Assembly (NCBI GenBank): GCA_934086775.1
Contig: CAKOIJ010000019.1
Span: 1 to 20,435 of the forward strand
Direction: 5' to 3'
Length of the DNA stretch: 20,435 bases
Source: an uncultured Bacilli bacterium
GTDB lineage: Bacteria; Bacillota_I; Bacilli_A; RF39; UBA660
Below, piece by piece: positions 7,270 to 13,439 of this stretch. Made by a program: the position numbers and the translations under genes. Numbering within the stretch: position 1 is the stretch's first letter; every line of letters starts with the position of its first letter. The notes under the pieces are model-generated. The model was not told the origin of the DNA, ran no database searches, and saw only the letters and a list, made by a program, of their open reading frames with translations.

Positions 7270-7818
7270 CTATTTAAGCAATAATTTTAAAGCTTCTTTT
7301 ATTTGATTTTCTATAGGTAAAGATGAGTCAACATCCTTTATGACTTTATTTATATCTGGTTTTTTGTAGCCTAAACTAAGAAGTACTTCAATAAGTTCGT
7401 TATTTAAACTTACTGTTTCTTCTTTAGAAACTAGTTTCCCTTTTAAATCTAAAATAATTTGTCTAGCAAGTTTCTCTCCTACTTTTGGAAATTTTTCTAA
7501 ATATAAAATATTTTCTCTTTCAATTGCATCTTTTATTCCTTCGAGTGTTCCACCTGCTAATATAGGAAGGGCTATTTTAGGACCTAACCCTTTTACATTT
7601 ATTAACTTTAAGAATAGTTCTCTTTCTTCTTTAGTTTTAAAGCCATATAAAGAATATTCATCTTCCTTAACTAAATTATATAAATAAACTTTTACACTTT
7701 CCTCTTCTTTAAACAAGTATGGGTTTGGAGTATATACTCTAAAACCAATACCTCCTGTGTATATAACAATATAACTTGCTTCTACATTTTTAATAACTCC
7801 TTCAATAAAATCTAGCAT
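7270..7818 (-). CDS. ruvA: Holliday junction branch migration protein RuvA
   Basis: DNA-binding partner that holds the four-way junction for RuvB. N-terminal OB fold (MLDFIEGVIKNVEASYIVI, GIGFRVYTP), two helix-hairpin-helix motifs (LINVKGLGPKIALPILAGG around 90-108 and FPKVGEKLARQIILDLKGK around 128-146), and a C-terminal UBA-like domain III (NELIEVLLSLGYKKPDI). At 182 residues it is slightly short, mainly in the acidic linker. Shine-Dalgarno GGAGGT; promoter at 7836-7864. In this lineage RecU (12876) rather than RuvC would be the resolvase. Confidence 0.96.
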   Translation of the reverse strand: MLDFIEGVIKNVEASYIVIYTGGIGFRVYTPNPYLFKEEESVKVYLYNLVKEDEYSLYGFKTKEERELFLKLINVKGLGPKIALPILAGGTLEGIKDAIERENILYLEKFPKVGEKLARQIILDLKGKLVSKEETVSLNNELIEVLLSLGYKKPDINKVIKDVDSSLPIENQIKEALKLLLK

Positions 7819-7835
7819 ATTTTACCTCCACTTTA

Positions 7836-7864
7836 ATTGTATAACAAATACTTAAAAGTCGCAA
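7836..7864 (-). promoter_or_regulatory. ruvAB promoter
   Basis: Minus strand TTGCGA (7859-7864), 17-bp spacer, TACAAT (7836-7841), 18 nt upstream of the ruvA ATG. No LexA-type box recognised. Confidence 0.75.
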
Positions 7865-7885
7865 GTTATTTAACTTTATTTTTTT

Positions 7886-7923
7886 AAATAAAAAACTAAG
7901 TACATTTTTATGCACTTAGTTTT
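7886..7923 (-). terminator. rpsU-yqeY terminator
   Basis: Fourteen-bp stem (7892-7905 with 7910-7923), TTTT loop in plus-strand terms. The one imperfect pair is A-C on the plus strand but G-U on the minus strand, which fixes the orientation. T-rich tail on the minus strand. It overlaps the yqeY stop. Confidence 0.85.
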
Positions 7924-8357
7924 GAATTAACTATTTCGCTAACTAATTTGAAATCTGCTTTACCTTTAAGTCTAATATTTGCTTCTTTCATAACTTTACC
8001 CATATCTTTTTTACTTTCAGGTTTAACTTCCTCAAATATTTTATCTATTTCTTTTTCTATTTCTTCTTTAGATAGTTGTTCTGGTAAATATTTACTAATT
8101 AATTTAATTTCTCTTTCTAAATTATCAGCTAGATCATTTCTACCAGCACTTCTAAATTCTGTAATACTTTCTTTGTGTTGTTTAACTTGTCTAGAAGCAA
8201 CTTCTATAACTAAATCATCATTAATTTCCTCAAGTTTATTATTTATTTTTTGAAGATCAATTGCACTTTTAAGAAGTCTTATTGTACTTAATGACTCTTT
8301 GTCATGACTTTTCATGGCTTCTTTCATATCATTATTTATATTATCATATAATGCCAT
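7908..8357 (-). CDS. yqeY: GatB/YqeY domain protein
   Basis: A 149-residue YqeY-family protein, homologous to the C-terminal tRNA-binding tail domain of GatB but free-standing. Family marks: N-terminal MKEAMKSHDKESLSTIRLLKSAI, ASRQVKQHKESITEFRSAGR, LISKYLPEQLS, and C-terminal KDMGKVMKEANIRLKGKADFKLVSEIV. It is commonly encoded just after rpsU in Firmicutes, as here (43-nt gap). A role in tRNA or amidotransferase function is inferred by the family only. The ATG has a strong AAAGGAGG 7 nt upstream. Confidence 0.95.
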   Translation of the reverse strand: MALYDNINNDMKEAMKSHDKESLSTIRLLKSAIDLQKINNKLEEINDDLVIEVASRQVKQHKESITEFRSAGRNDLADNLEREIKLISKYLPEQLSKEEIEKEIDKIFEEVKPESKKDMGKVMKEANIRLKGKADFKLVSEIVNSKLSA

Positions 8358-8400
8358 TATTTAGCCTCCTTTGTAATTAAATTAATATTCATAAATAATC

Positions 8401-8595
8401 TTAATTATTATGTTTTTTATTATTTCTTCTAGCATTTTTAATAGCTTCTTTTTTAGCTTCTCTTCTTACAACGCCTGGTTTAGAATATTCTTTCTTTTTC
8501 TTTACTTCAGAAGGGACTCCACTTCTTTGAACCTTAATTTTAAATTTCTTTAAAGCATATTCAATGTTTCCATTCTTAACTTCAACTCTTGTCAT
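8401..8595 (-). CDS. rpsU: 30S ribosomal protein S21
   Basis: A 64-residue, very basic protein. VEVKNGNIEYALKKFKIKVQ and SGVPSEVKKKKEYSKPGVVRR match S21, which sits by the 3' end of 16S rRNA near the anti-Shine-Dalgarno. The C-terminus is a Lys/Arg/Asn tail (KNARRNNKKHNN). It is the first gene of the rpsU-yqeY operon with promoter 8626-8654 and a purine-rich upstream region (GGGAGGGAAAGGAA). Confidence 0.97.
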   Translation of the reverse strand: MTRVEVKNGNIEYALKKFKIKVQRSGVPSEVKKKKEYSKPGVVRREAKKEAIKNARRNNKKHNN

Positions 8596-8625
8596 TTCCT
8601 TTCCCTCCCTTCATTACTACTAGAA

Positions 8626-8654
8626 ATTATATCACTTTAATAACAAGATTTCAA
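8626..8654 (-). promoter_or_regulatory. rpsU-yqeY promoter
   Basis: Minus strand TTGAAA (8649-8654), 17-bp spacer, TATAAT (8626-8631), 30 nt upstream of the rpsU start. Confidence 0.8.
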
Positions 8655-8668
8655 GAAAATTGTAACTA

Positions 8669-8695
8669 TTTGTTGGATGTGTATTTAATAAAATA
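8669..8695 (+). repeat. Dispersed repeat copy R1 (core only)
   Basis: A 27-bp element starting TTTGTTGGATGTGTATTTAA, matching R2 (8825-8851) and R3 (11143-11169) at most positions. Its 3' half forms a 6-bp hairpin (GTATTT/AAATAC). It lies just upstream of the rpsU promoter. Confidence 0.6.
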
Positions 8696-8722
8696 CTTTT
8701 TCTATTAGTTCACTTTTAAATC

Positions 8723-8754
8723 AAAAAGAAAACTCTACCAAAATTGGTAAAGTT
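8723..8754 (-). terminator. Terminator of the ABC transporter operon
   Basis: Nine-bp stem (8731-8739 with 8746-8754), 6-nt loop, then TTCTTTTT on the minus strand. One pair is G-U only on the minus strand (C-A on plus), which supports the orientation. Confidence 0.8.
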
Positions 8755-8759
8755 ACTCT

Positions 8760-8805
8760 ACATTTTCAACTAGGATCATTTATTAGTCGCACCACCTAGA
8801 AATGT
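8760..8805. repeat. Two-part inverted repeat downstream of the ABC operon
   Basis: ACATTT (8760-8765) pairs with AAATGT (8800-8805), and CTAGG (8770-8774) with CCTAG (8795-8799), giving a hairpin with a 4-nt one-sided bulge and a 20-nt loop holding AGTCGCACC. It lies between repeat R2 and the terminator. It could be a 3'-UTR structure or the end of an old mobile element; no transposase is present. Confidence 0.45.
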
Positions 8806-8880
8806 CTAAAATAATTAGAAGCATTTTATTGGATTCATATTTAACAAAATACCCTATAAATCTATTTTAAGTTTAAGGTA
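8801..8880 (+). repeat. Dispersed repeat copy R2, running into the 3' end of the permease gene
   Basis: Core 8825-8851 (TTTATTGGATTCATATTTAA...) plus matching flanks: AATGTSTAAAATAAYTAGAA on the left, as in R3, and TTTTAAGTTTAAG (8865-8877) on the right. The right part is inside the last codons of the gene at 8854-9567 (LKLKIDL, then stop). Confidence 0.65.
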
Positions 8881-9567
8881 ACTTCTATAAAGCAAGTAAA
8901 TTATTATATAGAATAATGATATATAAAGTATAGTATAAGACACTTCTAAAATAAAGTTAGAATAAGTTACACCTATAAAGTAATAACTAGGATCAAAACT
9001 AAATTTATTTATAGTTATGTTTACTGGGGATATAACTATATATAGAATTAACAAGAAGTATAAATAATTTAATCTTTTTGAAGTTAAACTAAATATAAAG
9101 AATAGTATATTTAATAAATTAATTAAAATTATATTTTTAAATACAAAGAAAGTTAGATATATTATCATACTTATATTATAAACATCATGATTAACTATTT
9201 CTTTATTTAAATTACTTACTAAGAAAATAATAAACGGTATTAGATAGACAATTAAGAGATTTACTGTAATAAGTAAAATAATCTTTTTAATACACTTTTT
9301 AATAAAAGTTTTTCTATTATTAAGTCTTAATATATAATTATAATTATTTTTAATTTCATTAGTAGTTTTACTAGTTATTCCCATTGTTATAAGGAGGATT
9401 GATGCTATACTAAAAGGGTTAGTTATACATTCGAAGTAATTAATAAATATATTATTAGAAGAAGTACTTGTAATATTAAAAAGTACACTTACACTTCCTA
9501 AAATAATAGTAAGTATAGTAAAAAATATGTAAGTTTTGTTTTTTAACATATATAAGTTATTTTTCAT
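8854..9567 (-). CDS. ABC transporter permease-like membrane protein (third gene of operon)
   Basis: A 237-residue integral membrane protein with about six hydrophobic helices (for example TYIFFTILTIILGSVSVLF near the N-terminus, IILLITVNLLIVYLIPFIIF mid-chain and YTILYISLFYIIIYLLY near the end). I do not recognise a specific family; ABC-2-type permease is inferred from context. It overlaps the ATPase gene by 11 nt. Its last codons lie in repeat R2, so the C-terminus (RSYLKLKIDL) may derive from the repeat. Export of a peptide, lipid or drug, or immunity, are all possible. Confidence 0.8.
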   Translation of the reverse strand: MKNNLYMLKNKTYIFFTILTIILGSVSVLFNITSTSSNNIFINYFECITNPFSIASILLITMGITSKTTNEIKNNYNYILRLNNRKTFIKKCIKKIILLITVNLLIVYLIPFIIFLVSNLNKEIVNHDVYNISMIIYLTFFVFKNIILINLLNILFFIFSLTSKRLNYLYFLLILYIVISPVNITINKFSFDPSYYFIGVTYSNFILEVSYTILYISLFYIIIYLLYRSYLKLKIDL

Positions 9568-10186
9568 CTATTACTTTTCCTTCTGTGAATTTAATTATTT
9601 TATCTACATTTAAGTTAACTAGGTCTTCTTTATAATGTGTACTTATTAAAATTATTTTATCTTTCTTAATACTATTTATATACTTACATATTTTTTTTAC
9701 TGTTTCTTCTTCTAAAGCATTAAAAGGTTCATCGAGTAATATTATTTTTGTTTCTTCTACAAATGTAGCCGCTAGGGCTAGTTTTTGTTTCATACCTTCT
9801 GAAAATTTAGAATATATTTTTTTGTTATTTTCTAAATTAACAAGGTCAAGAGTTTTTTCTATCTCAATGTTCCCTACTTTATGTTGGATATTTGTTAGTA
9901 CTTTTAAATTATCGAAAGCATTCAAATCATTAAAAAACTCTGGTTTTCCTATAAATGCGCGCATACTAGGCGGGAATTTATCATTACTACTATAGTTTAC
10001 TTTGTCAAAAAGCACTTCTCCGCTTGTAGGATAATATAGTCCAGCTAGTACTTTAAAAAATACACTTTTACCACTTCCATTTTTACCTGTTATACCATAG
10101 ATATTTCCTTTTTCAAATTTTAAATTAACATTATCAAAAACTGTATTTCCTTTAAATTCCTTCTTTAAATTAATTACTTCTATCAT
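9557..10186 (-). CDS. ABC transporter ATP-binding protein
   Basis: A 209-residue nucleotide-binding subunit. Walker A GKNGSGKSV (about 34-42), Q-loop region near FIGKPEFF, signature FSEGMKQKL (the SxGMKQK variant usual in ABC-2 export systems), Walker B IILLDEP, then FNALEE as D-loop and STHYKE with the switch histidine. All catalytic motifs are intact. It is short because it lacks the C-terminal extension. Its start overlaps the preceding membrane gene by 4 nt and its end overlaps the next by 11 nt, so the three are one translationally coupled operon. Substrate unknown. Confidence 0.93.
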   Translation of the reverse strand: MIEVINLKKEFKGNTVFDNVNLKFEKGNIYGITGKNGSGKSVFFKVLAGLYYPTSGEVLFDKVNYSSNDKFPPSMRAFIGKPEFFNDLNAFDNLKVLTNIQHKVGNIEIEKTLDLVNLENNKKIYSKFSEGMKQKLALAATFVEETKIILLDEPFNALEEETVKKICKYINSIKKDKIILISTHYKEDLVNLNVDKIIKFTEGKVIDEK

Positions 10187-11070
10187 AAGTTTTCTCCCTC
10201 CATAATTGTTATTACTCTTTCTTTATTTTTAAAGATTATATATAAAGCTAATGAAGATAAAATTACTAGTACCATTTTAATAACAGTCATAGTTATTAGC
10301 TTAGGATTGCTTATATCTGAAAGACTAATTAATTCAAGCATATTAATGTCACTTATTTTTATAGAGTTATAATAAAATTTAAATGAGCCAACTAATAGTA
10401 TAGTTATTATATAAAATGCAGAAGTTTTTACAAATGATATAATATTATTTTTACTTCCTAAACTAAAGATAAATGATATGTTTATTAAAAAGATACTTTG
10501 TAGTAATGGGTTTATTAAATAAAGTAATATAAATCTTATATTTATAAATGATAAATCAAATGAATTAGTAATCATAATGGTATTTATTATTAGTAATAAG
10601 ATAAATAATATTGGATATATAATATAACGTAAATTATATGAATATATTTTCTTTATGTATTTGTTATAAGATATTCTATTTAAATAGTTTTTTATAGTTA
10701 AACTACTAAAATAATATGTAGTTATAAATGTCCAAGAGAATATTAGTAGAAAATACATTATAAATGTATAAACAGATACTTCTGTACTTGTAAGTTCTAA
10801 AAATGTTTCATTATTATTTTTTATTAAATTGTAGTTGTTTTTAATAATTTTACATTCTTTAGAATTATTATTTTGACAAAAAATATACTCTTCTCTTTCT
10901 TTAATAATATTTTTACATATTTGGTTATTTACATTTAAACAATTATTATAACTTTCTTCTTTATTTTTTAATAATTCGTTTTTATAATTTTTATATTCTA
11001 AAAAATTAAATATAAAAATTAATAATATAAAAGTTAAAACTATACTAAAGATTACCTTACTATATTTCAT
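10183..11070 (-). CDS. ABC transporter permease-like membrane protein with a four-cysteine outer loop
   Basis: A 295-residue first gene of the operon. TM1 is at about 7-24 (VIFSIVLTFILLIFIFNFL). A loop of about 70 residues follows and carries four cysteines spaced C-x7-C-x12-C-x7-C (NCLNVNNQIC...YIFCQNNNSKEC), then five more helices, the last ITMTVIKMVLVILSSLALYI. An N-terminal helix plus large outer loop is typical of ABC-2-type exporters; the specific family is not recognised. The cysteine pattern could form two disulfides tying a helical hairpin outside the cell (inference). The ATG at 11070 has GAGGT about 6 nt upstream and the promoter is at 11087-11115. Confidence 0.82.
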   Translation of the reverse strand: MKYSKVIFSIVLTFILLIFIFNFLEYKNYKNELLKNKEESYNNCLNVNNQICKNIIKEREEYIFCQNNNSKECKIIKNNYNLIKNNNETFLELTSTEVSVYTFIMYFLLIFSWTFITTYYFSSLTIKNYLNRISYNKYIKKIYSYNLRYIIYPILFILLLIINTIMITNSFDLSFINIRFILLYLINPLLQSIFLINISFIFSLGSKNNIISFVKTSAFYIITILLVGSFKFYYNSIKISDINMLELISLSDISNPKLITMTVIKMVLVILSSLALYIIFKNKERVITIMEGENL

Positions 11071-11086
11071 ATGTTACCTCAAGTTT

Positions 11087-11115
11087 ATTATACTTTAATA
11101 TGAAAGGTATGTCAA
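11087..11115 (-). promoter_or_regulatory. Perfect-consensus promoter of the ABC operon
   Basis: Minus strand TTGACA (11110-11115), 17-bp spacer, TATAAT (11087-11092). It starts right at the edge of repeat R3. No operator is evident, so high basal expression is expected. Confidence 0.9.
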
Positions 11116-11119
11116 AAAA

Positions 11120-11203
11120 AATGTGTAAAATAACTAGAAGTATTTATTGGACGCATGTTTAATAAAATGTTTCAATCTTAAAATTCATTTTTAAGTTTAA
11201 GAC
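11120..11203 (+). repeat. Dispersed repeat copy R3
   Basis: Core 11143-11169 (TTTATTGGACGCATGTTTAA...), left flank AATGTGTAAAATAACTAGAA, right flank containing TTTTAAGTTTAAG (11189-11201), all as in R2 and in the same orientation. On the minus strand it can be read as codons ending LKLKNEF and a stop, parallel to the permease end in R2. It sits between the AlbA_2 gene and the ABC promoter. Confidence 0.65.
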
Positions 11204-11226
11204 AAATTCCGTTAAAAAGTACTTCG

Positions 11227-12534
11227 TTATTTAGCCTTAACTATCCATACGCCTTTTTTAGTAGCACCTGTTCTTTCGATTAGTCCTTTTTCTATAAGTG
11301 TCTTTATATTTCTTTGAACTGTTCTAATATTAACACCTAATAGTTTTGACAACGCCTCTTGTGTAATAGTTGACGAATCTAACATTAAATTAATAATAGA
11401 CTTTTGAGTTTCGGTTAATTCTTTGATTTCTTCAGTTTCTTCTCTAAACTTATCTTTATTAAATGGAAAAGTAACTCTAATAAAATTAGGAAAGAATTCA
11501 AATGATTTTTTATCATAACTTTGAAGTATTCTTATTATACCTGTACCCATTTGTTCAACTAAATCTAAATCATTAAATACTTTCATTAGTTCTTTATTTT
11601 TAGGTAATGAGTATCCTTCTAAAAATTCTTCCTTTGTAGTAGATGGCTGAATACCACCATTTGATGAGATTACTAATCTATCACTAAACATTTCAAACTT
11701 TGGAGCATATTCATTAGACCAATCATTATGTACGATAGCATTGACTACTGCTTCTCTTACTGCAGCGAAATCATACATTTTAATTTCTTTTCTTTCTGGA
11801 TATTCTATTTTAGTAAATATTCTATTTTCTATTTCAATTTTGTTTAAAATATTTTTAGTTGCTTTAACAATTGAACAATTACCAAAGTTTTCATTTTCAA
11901 TCAAATTAACCGCGTTAGTTCCTTCATATTTGCCAAATCTAATAGGAATAGTATTATTATCAGCCAGTAAATAAGCATTATAATTATATTTACCATCATT
12001 AGTGTATAAATCTAACTGTTTTAAAAAGTTATTGTTAATATTAAAGCCTTTCTCTTCATAATATATTTTTAATTGACTAAAAGTTAGATTTTGTTTAGGA
12101 GATGCTATATTTCTCAATGATGTTCTGGTTCTCTTATTAACTCTATTATTAATCATGTCATAAGACATACTTTGTATTGAACTACCAACTCTAACAAAAC
12201 AACTATCAGGTGTCAATCCCATACCTTTAATGTAATATGGATCTTCACTACCTTTTGCAATGATTATTTTAATATATTTCTTATTATTTTCTTCTAATAC
12301 AACTACATCATAAAGTCCTAAGGTTGATGGCATAATATTATCTTTTATTCTATCTTTAATAGTTCGCTGTAGTAAATCAATATTACCATTTATACCAACA
12401 ATGTCACCTTTATTATTAACACCAAGATAAATATTACCACCATTAGTATTTAAAAATGATATTACTTCTTCTTCAAACTTATCTGTCAATTTAACTTTAA
12501 ATTCATTTCTTACATCTTCAATTACATCTAACAT
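11227..12534 (-). CDS. AlbA_2 (Schlafen-type) DNA-binding / ATPase-domain / winged-helix regulator
   Basis: A 435-residue protein of the common bacterial class often labelled 'ATP-binding protein' or, wrongly, RecG-like. Residues 1-130 form the AlbA_2 domain (EFKVKLTDKFEEEVISFLNT, NGGNIYLGVNNKGDIVGI). Residues about 255-345 form a GHKL-like ATP-binding domain (REAVVNAIVHNDW, SNGGIQP, EQMGTGI). Residues about 374-435 form a winged helix (LLGVNIRTVQRNIKTLIEKG). It is probably a transcription regulator, perhaps of phage, stress or mobile functions; the target is unknown. I chose MLDVIEDV (12534) as the start because TAGGAGG precedes it. A longer frame to 12591 would run through the promoter. The repeated boxes at 12572-12695 suggest autoregulation. 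Confidence 0.88.
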   Translation of the reverse strand: MLDVIEDVRNEFKVKLTDKFEEEVISFLNTNGGNIYLGVNNKGDIVGINGNIDLLQRTIKDRIKDNIMPSTLGLYDVVVLEENNKKYIKIIIAKGSEDPYYIKGMGLTPDSCFVRVGSSIQSMSYDMINNRVNKRTRTSLRNIASPKQNLTFSQLKIYYEEKGFNINNNFLKQLDLYTNDGKYNYNAYLLADNNTIPIRFGKYEGTNAVNLIENENFGNCSIVKATKNILNKIEIENRIFTKIEYPERKEIKMYDFAAVREAVVNAIVHNDWSNEYAPKFEMFSDRLVISSNGGIQPSTTKEEFLEGYSLPKNKELMKVFNDLDLVEQMGTGIIRILQSYDKKSFEFFPNFIRVTFPFNKDKFREETEEIKELTETQKSIINLMLDSSTITQEALSKLLGVNIRTVQRNIKTLIEKGLIERTGATKKGVWIVKAK

Positions 12535-12562
12535 AATTTTACCTCCTAATTCTTGTAATCTA

Positions 12563-12591
12563 ATTATACCATGTCGCAAGAAATGTCGCAA
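12563..12591 (-). promoter_or_regulatory. Promoter of the AlbA_2 regulator gene
   Basis: Minus strand TTGCGA (12586-12591), 17-bp spacer, TATAAT (12563-12568). The -35 and the spacer are themselves made of the repeated TTGCGACA units, so a protein bound to the repeats would block or alter polymerase access. Confidence 0.8.
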
Positions 12592-12695
12592 GAAAATGTC
12601 GTAAGAAAAATATTAAAATTTCTTGTATTCTTAAGTATACAATTACTAACAGTTTAAATATTGCCGTAAGAAATGTCATAAGAAAAATGTCATAA
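12572..12695. repeat. Operator-like array of six 12-14-bp direct repeats
   Basis: Plus-strand unit TGTCRYAAGAAA. Copies start at 12572, 12584 and 12597 (TGTCGCAAGAAA, same, TGTCGTAAGAAA) and at 12662, 12674 and 12688 (TGCCGTAAGAAA, TGTCATAAGAAA, partial TGTCATAA). The steps are 12-14 bp inside each cluster, and an AT-rich spacer of about 53 bp separates the clusters. The first cluster overlaps the -35 of the AlbA_2 gene. It lacks the length and spacers of CRISPR. A binding site for the adjacent regulator is the simplest reading (inference). Confidence 0.75.
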
Positions 12696-12820
12696 TGTTA
12701 CTTTATTATTTTTATTATTCAAAAAATAAAACATTTAATTTTAATTATTTATAGCCTTAACATTTACGTATTTGCAATATATGGATTTAAATTTTATTTA
12801 CAAAAAAAATGTCCAATATT

Positions 12821-12858
12821 ATTAGTAAATAGATTTTTTTTACTAATTATAGTATAAT
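12821..12858 (+). promoter_or_regulatory. recU-pbp promoter region with inverted repeat
   Basis: A TATAAT -10 at 12853-12858 lies 17 nt before the recU start. Immediately upstream is the inverted repeat ATTAGTAAA (12821-12829) / TTTACTAAT (12839-12847), covering the -35 zone, where no good -35 hexamer is seen. Operator or activator site is possible. The rest of 12696-12820 is AT-rich with nothing I recognise. Confidence 0.45.
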
Positions 12859-12875
12859 TAAATTGAGGTGTAAAA

Positions 12876-13439
12876 GTGATAAAATTTAAAAAAAATACTG
12901 GATATGCTAATCGTGGTATGTTTCTAGAGAATCTAATCAATAATACTAATACATACTACTTAAGTAAGGATATAGCAGTAATATATAAAAAACCTACACC
13001 TATTAAGGTTCTTAATATATCTTATAGAAGTGAAAAAACTACACTTATTGATAAAGCTGTTTTTAGTGAAACTAGTACTCTTGACTATAATGGTATATAT
13101 AAAGGAAAGTATATTGAGTTTGATGCTAAAGAGTGTAAAAGTAAAACATCTTTTCCTCTTTCTAATATAAAAGAGCATCAAATTAACCATATTAGGAATA
13201 TTATTAATCATGGTGGAATAGTATTTTTAATTATATTTATGAATAATAAATTTTATTTATTTAAAGGAGATACACTTCTAGATTTTATAAATAGTACTGA
13301 TAGAAAGAGTATTCCATTTGAAGTGATAGAAAGTAAAGGATATGTAATTAAAGAAGGATATATGCCTAGAATAGATTATATTAAAGTAATAGATGAAGTA
13401 TATTTAAAGGAGGAGAAAAATGAAATCTCTAAAAAGTAA
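12876..13439 (+). CDS. recU: Holliday junction resolvase RecU
   Basis: Structure-specific endonuclease that cuts Holliday junctions in Firmicutes, functionally replacing RuvC and working with RuvAB. Family landmarks: ANRGMFLENLINNTNTYY (11-28), AVIYKKPTPIKVLNISYRS, STLDYNGIYKGKYIEFDAKE (catalytic Asp and Glu/Lys of the nuclease core) and KTSFPLSNIKEHQINHI. Length 187, slightly short at the N-terminus. The start is GTG at 12876 with GAGGTG 5 nt upstream. The 3' end overlaps the penicillin-binding protein gene by 20 nt; this recU-pbp pair is conserved in Firmicutes. Confidence 0.96.
   Translation: MIKFKKNTGYANRGMFLENLINNTNTYYLSKDIAVIYKKPTPIKVLNISYRSEKTTLIDKAVFSETSTLDYNGIYKGKYIEFDAKECKSKTSFPLSNIKEHQINHIRNIINHGGIVFLIIFMNNKFYLFKGDTLLDFINSTDRKSIPFEVIESKGYVIKEGYMPRIDYIKVIDEVYLKEEKNEISKK

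Noticed and set aside
7948..8253. Plus-strand 101-codon frame opposite yqeY
   Set aside because: Ser/Leu-rich shadow of a well-supported YqeY gene.
12535..12591. Longer N-terminus for the AlbA_2 regulator (19 more codons)
   Set aside because: It would run through the -10 and -35 of the gene's own promoter; a strong TAGGAGG precedes the shorter start.
12572..12695. CRISPR array
   Set aside because: Units are only 12-14 bp with no unique spacers between them; they sit on a promoter and no cas gene is present.
8660..12700. Integron or prophage
   Set aside because: There is no integrase, transposase or phage structural gene in the window; the repeat pattern alone is not enough to name such an element.
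12960..13211. Minus-strand open frame opposite recU
   Set aside because: recU is certain by motif; the opposite frame has no start signal or family resemblance.
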